Shown piece after piece: positions 7,001 to 9,917 of a stretch of DNA of 9,917 nucleotides. This DNA is from Burkholderiales bacterium (GTDB lineage: Bacteria > Pseudomonadota > Gammaproteobacteria > Burkholderiales > Burkholderiaceae_C): the NCBI GenBank assembly GCA_947462175.1, contig CANHOE010000073.1, positions 1 through 9,917 of the forward strand, given 5' to 3'. A program made the position numbers and the translations under genes. How positions within the stretch are numbered: position 1 is the stretch's first letter; every line of letters starts with the position of its first letter. The notes under the pieces were generated by a model that saw nothing but the letters and a program-made list of their open reading frames with translations, was not told the origin of the DNA and searched no databases.

Positions 7001-7513
7001 CAGCCCGCCCCGCACCGCGTACTCGCCGGGCGAGACCACCTGGCTCACATGCTGGTACCCGGCCAGCGTCAGCTGCGACTTCAGCGCCACCTCGTTGAGC
7101 TTTTCCTTCTGCTTGAAGTGGAAGGTGTAGGCCGCCAGAAAGCTCGGCGGCGCCAGGCGAACCAGCGCGGTCGAGGCGGGCATCAGCACCACATCGAGAT
7201 CGCCGTCCTTGTGCGATTTCAGCAGGCGCCACAGCGTGGCGAGGCGTTCGGAGATCAGGTCCTGGTGCGGCGAGAAAGTGTCGTAGGGCAGCGTTTCCCA
7301 ATCAGGGAAGACGGCGACGCGCAACTCGGGTGCAAAGAAGGCCAGCTCACCTTCGAGGCGCTGCGTGTCGGCTGGCTCGGCGGTGATGATCGCCGTCAGC
7401 CTTTTCTGCGCGGCCTGTGCCTGCGCATGGCGGGCCAGCAGCAGCGCGTCGGCAGACCCGAGCGGGCGGGGCAGGGTGTGGCGTTTGCCAGCGGCGATCG
7501 AGGGTGTCTGCAA
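4001..7513 (-). CDS. mfd: Transcription-repair coupling factor Mfd
   Basis: Mfd is a DNA translocase that removes RNA polymerase stalled at lesions and recruits UvrA. The 1170 residues match the usual length (E. coli 1148). Residues about 1-350 are the UvrB-like damage-recruitment part, with FPDWETLPYDTFSPHQ (69-84). The RNA-polymerase-interacting domain starts near 488 with VVHMNHGIGRYVGL (494-507). The superfamily 2 helicase core follows, with Walker A GDVGFGKTE (639-647), DEEH (740-743), TATP (767-770) and motif VI QLRGRVGRSH (909-918). The translocation motif region contains HDLEIRGAGEVLGE (959-972). The C-terminal domain runs from about 1010. The start is a TTG at 7513-7511, because no ATG occurs in frame before residue 111 and none lies between the TTG and an upstream in-frame stop at 7582-7580. 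The start fits the family N-terminus but has no clear ribosome site. No key motif is missing. Confidence 0.97.
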   Translation of the reverse strand: MQTPSIAAGKRHTLPRPLGSADALLLARHAQAQAAQKRLTAIITAEPADTQRLEGELAFFAPELRVAVFPDWETLPYDTFSPHQDLISERLATLWRLLKSHKDGDLDVVLMPASTALVRLAPPSFLAAYTFHFKQKEKLNEVALKSQLTLAGYQHVSQVVSPGEYAVRGGLIDLFPMGSLVPYRVDLFGDEVDSIRTFDPDSQRSLYPVPEVRLLPGREFPMDEEARTAFRARWRERIEGDPTKVRLYKDIATGIATAGIEYYLPLFFDQTATIFEYLGASTDRSAALVLHGEVDEALKRFWTDTRERHRFLQHDRERPILPPEDLFLKSEEFFTLAGAHATLSLRGRSAEGAADTAWARPLPDLGVDRGAPEPLKKLQVHVGTTSHRVLIVAETQGRRESLLELLRDSRIEPPSVASLAEFQSSDERFAIAVAPMAEGFFWTDADENTAIEFVTETELFATSPTARRRRKQEQVSDVNALIKDLSELKVGDPVVHMNHGIGRYVGLRNIDLGDGDSEFLHLEYADKATLYVPVAQLHLISRYTGVSAEEAPLHRLGSGQWEKAKRKAAEQVRDTAAELLNLYARRAAREGYAFRFSAHDYEAFAASFGFEETPDQKAAIHAVIQDMVSPKPMDRLVCGDVGFGKTEVALRAAFVAVTGGKQVAILAPTTLLAEQHYQNIADRFGKWPIKVAEMSRFRSAKEIKQALEGLEDGTIDIVVGTHKLLSQNTKFKRLGLLVIDEEHRFGVRHKEAMKALRAEVDVLTLTATPIPRTLGMALEGLRDLSVIATAPQRRLAIKTFVRGESSGTIREAVLRELKRGGQVYFLHNEVETIENRRSKLEELIPEARIAVAHGQMPERELEKVMRDFVAQRHNVLLCSTIIETGIDVPSANTIVISRADKFGLAQLHQLRGRVGRSHHQAYAYLLVPDVEALTKQAQQRLQAIQDMEELGSGFYLAMHDLEIRGAGEVLGENQSGNMMEVGFQLYNEMLAEAVRSLKAGKEPDLLSPLSVTTEINLHAPALLTTDYCGDVHTRLSLYKRLASANKNEQIDAMLEEITDRFGKLPPQGQTLFDVHRLRVLAKPFGVSKIDAAPGLMVISFRPNPPIDAMKIIELVQKNRHIKLAGNDKLRIERAMPEAKDRAQTIREVLRALGKPTSDASAAAMVTDRTH

Positions 7514-7527
7514 GGGGTGCGTGGCGC

Positions 7528-7566
7528 AAAAAGCAAAGCGCCCCGCGAGACGATACCCACGGGGCG
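7528..7566 (-). terminator. Intrinsic-terminator-like hairpin in the mfd leader (candidate attenuator)
   Basis: Read on the minus strand, CGCCCCG (7566-7560) and CGGGGCG (7545-7539) form a perfect seven-base GC-rich stem with a 14-base loop. CTTTG CTTTTTG follows, including five consecutive T at 7532-7528. This has the form of a rho-independent terminator. It lies 15 bases upstream of the mfd TTG and just downstream of the likely mfd -10. It could attenuate mfd-serB transcription or stop minus-strand transcription arriving from beyond ispD. The long loop makes it weaker than a classic terminator. Confidence 0.5.
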
Positions 7567-7574
7567 AAACACGA

Positions 7575-7592
7575 GCGAATTATAGAATTCGC
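7575..7592. promoter_or_regulatory. Dyad containing overlapping divergent -10 elements (mfd / ispD promoters)
   Basis: GCGAATT (7575-7581) and AATTCGC (7586-7592) are perfect seven-base inverted arms around ATAG. With two extra bases on one side the symmetry continues as ACGAG/CTCGT (7571-7575, 7594-7598). The minus strand of this dyad contains a perfect TATAAT (7584-7579) reading toward mfd. The plus strand contains TATAGA (7581-7586) reading toward ispD. No good -35 is visible at 16-18 bases for either. A plus-strand start near 7593 would leave only about 17 bases before the ispD ATG. Confidence 0.5.
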
Positions 7593-7609
7593 CCTCGTTC
7601 CAGCCCGCA

Positions 7610-8335
7610 ATGCCACACACCGAACCCACCATTGAACCGCTGCGCACCTCGCCCCGCCTTTATGGCGTGGTGCCTTGTGCCGGTGTCGGTGAACGAGCGG
7701 GTACCACGGGCCCGAAGCAGTATGAAGCACTCGCCGGCAGCACCGTGGTCGGCCATACCTTGGCGGCCTTGCAGCAAGTGGCCCGTCTCCACCGGGTGAT
7801 GGTGGTGCTGAGCCCGGGCGACGCACTGTTCGAGGCGCGCGTTCCGCAGTTTGAAGGTTGGATCACCCGCACTGGTGGCGCGACCCGTGCCGACAGCGTG
7901 GCCGCGGGGCTGCAGGCGCTGGTCGAACGCGGCGCGCAGCCCACCGACTGGGTGCTGGTGCACGATGCCGCGCGTTGCCTGATCCGTCCGGAGTGGGTCG
8001 ATACGCTGATCGACGCGTGCCTGGATGACGAGATCGGCGGCTTGCTCGCGCTGCCGGTGGCCGACACCCTGAAGCGCGAACGGGCGGGCCGCGTGTCGGC
8101 CACGGTTGATCGGGTGTCGACGTGGCAGGCGCAGACGCCGCAGATGTTTCGCCTCGGCCTGCTGCGCGATGCGCTCGCCACGGCCACGCAGCGGGGCACC
8201 GCCGTCACCGACGAAGCCAGTGCCATCGAGGCGATGGGCCACGCGCCGCGCCTGGTGCGTTGCCCTGCTGAGAACTTCAAGGTGACCTTTCCCCCTGACT
8301 TCGCACTGGCCGAGCGCTTGCTGCGAACCCGCTGA
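7610..8335 (+). CDS. ispD: 2-C-methyl-D-erythritol 4-phosphate cytidylyltransferase IspD
   Basis: IspD joins methylerythritol 4-phosphate and CTP to form CDP-methylerythritol in the non-mevalonate isoprenoid pathway. The 241 residues have the nucleotidyltransferase fold. The glycine-rich CTP loop is PCAGVGERAGTTGPKQY (22-38). In it, Arg29 and Lys36 keep the seven-residue spacing of E. coli Arg20 and Lys27. GGATRADSV (89-97) binds the nucleotide. VHDAAR (117-122) carries the metal-binding Asp119. PVADTLK (149-155), TPQMF (176-180), TDEASAIE (200-207) and NFKVTFPPD (222-230) complete the set, and Lys224 corresponds to E. coli Lys213. Residues 1-15 are a slightly long lead-in. The ATG has no visible ribosome site, and its leader may be very short. 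ispF follows 21 bases downstream. The two are separate proteins, not the IspDF fusion known from some other bacteria. Confidence 0.96.
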   Translation: MPHTEPTIEPLRTSPRLYGVVPCAGVGERAGTTGPKQYEALAGSTVVGHTLAALQQVARLHRVMVVLSPGDALFEARVPQFEGWITRTGGATRADSVAAGLQALVERGAQPTDWVLVHDAARCLIRPEWVDTLIDACLDDEIGGLLALPVADTLKRERAGRVSATVDRVSTWQAQTPQMFRLGLLRDALATATQRGTAVTDEASAIEAMGHAPRLVRCPAENFKVTFPPDFALAERLLRTR

Positions 8336-8356
8336 CCCGATCCTGAAAGCTGTGCG

Positions 8357-8854
8357 ATGAACCAACCGATGAAGAGCCCGGCATTTCGCATTGGCGAAGG
8401 CTGCGATACGCATGCCCTGGTGGTCGGCCGCCCCCTGATCCTCGGTGGGGTGACCATCCCCCACACCCATGGCCTGCTCGGGCATTCCGATGCCGATGCC
8501 TTGTCGCACGCGATCACCGACGCGCTGTTCGGTGCGGTGGCGATGGGCGATATCGGCCGTCATTTTCCCGACACCGACGAGCAGTTCCGCGGTGCCGATT
8601 CGTTGGCACTGCTGGCCGAGGCCGCGCGACGCGTGCGTGCGGCTGGCTGGCAGATCGGCAACATCGACAGCACCATCATTGCGCAGGCACCCAAGATGGC
8701 ACCGCACATCCTGGCAATGCGCCTGCGCCTGGCCCAGGCGCTCGCGATCGAACTCGATCAGATCAATGTGAAGGCCAAAACGGCCGAAAAAATGGGCCCG
8801 GTGGGGCGGGGCGAATCGATCGAGACCCGCGCGGTCTGCCTGCTCTACCGGTAG
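8357..8854 (+). CDS. ispF: 2-C-methyl-D-erythritol 2,4-cyclodiphosphate synthase IspF
   Basis: IspF is a homotrimeric zinc enzyme that cyclises CDP-methylerythritol 2-phosphate, releasing CMP. It acts two steps after IspD; the intervening kinase IspE is not in this window. The 165 residues follow E. coli IspF closely. The start carries RIGEGCDTH (11-19), with zinc ligands Asp17 and His19. LGHSDADALSHAITDAL (41-57) contains the third zinc ligand His51. GDIGRHFPDTD (64-74), NIDSTIIAQAPKM and the C-terminal NVKAKTAEKMGPVGRGE loop that binds the cytidine diphosphate are all present. The ATG has a weak GAAAG ribosome site seven bases upstream and lies 21 bases after the ispD stop, so one transcript is likely. 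The last ten bases of the gene, including TAG, form the palindrome CTACCGGTAG (8845-8854). The gene converges on the sensor kinase gene, with 13 bases between stops. Confidence 0.96.
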   Translation: MNQPMKSPAFRIGEGCDTHALVVGRPLILGGVTIPHTHGLLGHSDADALSHAITDALFGAVAMGDIGRHFPDTDEQFRGADSLALLAEAARRVRAAGWQIGNIDSTIIAQAPKMAPHILAMRLRLAQALAIELDQINVKAKTAEKMGPVGRGESIETRAVCLLYR

Positions 8855-8867
8855 CCCGGTTCGGCGG

Positions 8868-9917
8868 TTACAGCGCCCGCTTGAGCCTGATGCGCGCCAC
8901 CATGCCGGTGCCTTCGGTGGCATTGCCCAGCTCCAGCGTGCCGCCCATGCGCTGCATCGCCTTCTCTACGATCGCCAGGCCGAGGCCGGCGCCGGTCGCT
9001 GCGGTACGTGCAGCGTCTCCGCGGAAGAACGGGGTCGTCAGCTGCGCGAGCTTTTTCGGGTCGACGCCGCTGCCGTGGTCGCGGATGCTGAGTGCCACCC
9101 AGGGGCCTTCGCGGGCGTAAGTGATTTCGACCTCGGCGATGCCGGTGCTGGCGCTACGGCCGTAGCGGCGTGCGTTCTCGAACAGGTTCTGCAGCACGCG
9201 GCCGAGTTCGGTGTCGTCGGCCAGCACCATGGTGTCGATGGCCACCCGCGAGGTGATCCGGATGTTGCTCGGATCGCGGAAGGCGGCGATCTCGCGGTCG
9301 ACGACGCCGCTCAGGTGCACCGGCGACAGCCGCACTTCTCCCGGTCGCGAGTAGTCCATGAACTTGTCGATGATGGCGTCGAGTTGGTCGATGTCGAGGG
9401 CCATGTTGTTCTTCGCCTCTTCGTCCTGCACGCTCATTTCGGCCTCGAGCCGCAGGCGAGCCAAGGGCGTGCGCAAGTCGTGGGAGATGCCCGCCAGCAT
9501 CACCGCGCGGTCTTCCTCCAGCTTGGCCAGTTCGCGTGCCATGCGGTTGAAGCCCATGTTGACCTGGCGAATTTCGCTGGTCAGCGTGCTCTCGTCGAGT
9601 CGCGAGTCGAACTCGCCTTCGCGGATGCGGCTGGCGGCGAACGACAGGTCCCGCAGCGGCTTGTTGATGGCGCGCGCGATCGCCACGGATGCGAGCACGG
9701 TGGCCAGCAGCGCGATGCCGACCCAGATCACCAGCGTGCTGGTGGCCATCGGCCCGAGGCGAGTTGGATCGGCTTGCAGCCAGTACAGGTCGCCGTCGAT
9801 GGCAAAGCCGACCCACAGGCCGGCGGCGCCATTGACGGCGCTCGCCACCAGCGTGTCGGCGCCCAGCCGTGAGCGCAATTCGGCACCGATGGCGCGCGAG
9901 AAGCGATCGACTTCGTA
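8868..9917 (-). CDS. Sensor histidine kinase of the EnvZ/RisS type, C-terminal part (runs off the right edge)
   Basis: This is a membrane-bound sensor kinase that autophosphorylates on histidine and passes the phosphate to an OmpR-family regulator. The last 349 residues are visible, counted here from the edge, and the frame is open to the edge. Residues about 1-55 are the end of a periplasmic domain (DLYWLQADP at 43-51). A transmembrane helix follows at about 60-83, then a HAMP linker with INKPLRDLS (84-92). The dimerisation/phosphoacceptor box is AGISHDLRTPLARL (142-155), with His146. The ATPase domain has N-box LFENARRYG (245-253), G1 RDHGSGVD (279-286), F-box FFRGDAAR (297-304) and G2 GAGLGLAIV (309-317). 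All catalytic motifs are intact. The type resembles EnvZ and Bordetella RisS, and the cognate regulator gene is expected just beyond 9917. The TTG at 9878 is an internal leucine codon, not the start. Confidence 0.93.
   Translation of the reverse strand, partial: YEVDRFSRAIGAELRSRLGADTLVASAVNGAAGLWVGFAIDGDLYWLQADPTRLGPMATSTLVIWVGIALLATVLASVAIARAINKPLRDLSFAASRIREGEFDSRLDESTLTSEIRQVNMGFNRMARELAKLEEDRAVMLAGISHDLRTPLARLRLEAEMSVQDEEAKNNMALDIDQLDAIIDKFMDYSRPGEVRLSPVHLSGVVDREIAAFRDPSNIRITSRVAIDTMVLADDTELGRVLQNLFENARRYGRSASTGIAEVEITYAREGPWVALSIRDHGSGVDPKKLAQLTTPFFRGDAARTAATGAGLGLAIVEKAMQRMGGTLELGNATEGTGMVARIRLKRAL

Noticed and set aside
4637..7585. A 982-codon open frame on the plus strand antisense to mfd
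   Set aside because: It lies almost wholly opposite a clear, motif-complete Mfd. Its translation is rich in His, Arg, Gln and Ala with no recognisable domain. Long antisense frames are expected opposite strongly GC-biased codons.
8845..8867. A terminator between the convergent ispF and sensor kinase genes
   Set aside because: Only the loopless palindrome CTACCGGTAG and scattered CCGG symmetry are present, without a U-tract on either strand. It is too weak to call.
7580..8923. A 447-codon open frame on the minus strand antisense to ispD and ispF
   Set aside because: It spans two well-supported genes and both their ends, has no recognisable motif, and fits a codon-bias shadow.
9876..9878. A TTG start of the sensor kinase at 9878
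   Set aside because: The frame continues upstream to the window edge with residues that fit the periplasmic domain of EnvZ/RisS-like kinases, and the transmembrane and sensor region would otherwise be truncated.
1..9917. A hidden mobile element, phage remnant, CRISPR array or toxin-antitoxin pair
   Set aside because: No transposase, integrase, regularly spaced repeats, terminal inverted repeats with duplicated targets, or small paired genes were found. The gaps are all short (at most about 150 bases).

Overview
This is a high-GC chromosomal window that reads as a betaproteobacterium of the order Burkholderiales. The Leptothrix/Rubrivivax/Sphaerotilus side of the order is a reasonable guess but is not proven. 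The evidence is protein character: an Mfd N-terminus, an IspD, a short SerB and an EnvZ/RisS-type kinase that all resemble that group. The block of sensor kinase, ispF, ispD, mfd and serB is also, from memory, a conserved neighbourhood there. Coding density is high and nearly all of the window is explained by nine genes. I saw no rRNA, tRNA, CRISPR array, insertion sequence or phage gene.

Left part (1-3235). The window opens with the first 52 codons of nadA (quinolinate synthase) on the minus strand. A gap of about 150 bases holds a candidate nadA promoter and a stem-loop. Next comes a small accessory-looking cassette. An AraC-family regulator with an N-terminal cupin domain (NimR-like) lies on the minus strand. 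Divergent from it are a 12-helix MFS transporter of fosmidomycin-resistance-like type and a cysteine hydrolase of the isochorismatase superfamily. The intergenic region between regulator and transporter contains closely nested dyad repeats that look like an operator. I infer an inducible module that moves and hydrolyses one small, probably amide-like, compound. The substrate cannot be read from the sequence.

Middle part (3252-7513). serB (phosphoserine phosphatase) and mfd (transcription-repair coupling factor) lie on the minus strand in the order mfd, serB, 26 bases apart, and are probably co-transcribed. serB converges on the hydrolase gene with only 16 bases between the two stops.

Right part (7514-9917). 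The mfd and ispD genes diverge from a 96-base region. It contains a perfect TATAAT reading toward mfd, embedded in a 7+7 dyad, and an intrinsic-terminator-like hairpin with a U-rich tail inside the presumed mfd leader. ispD and ispF follow on the plus strand, 21 bases apart, giving two consecutive methylerythritol phosphate pathway steps as separate enzymes. The window closes with the C-terminal 349 residues of an EnvZ/RisS-like sensor histidine kinase on the minus strand, which converges on ispF and runs off the edge.

Most of the window is housekeeping. The items most worth a second look are the regulator-transporter-hydrolase cassette with its operator, and the mfd leader with its terminator-like hairpin.
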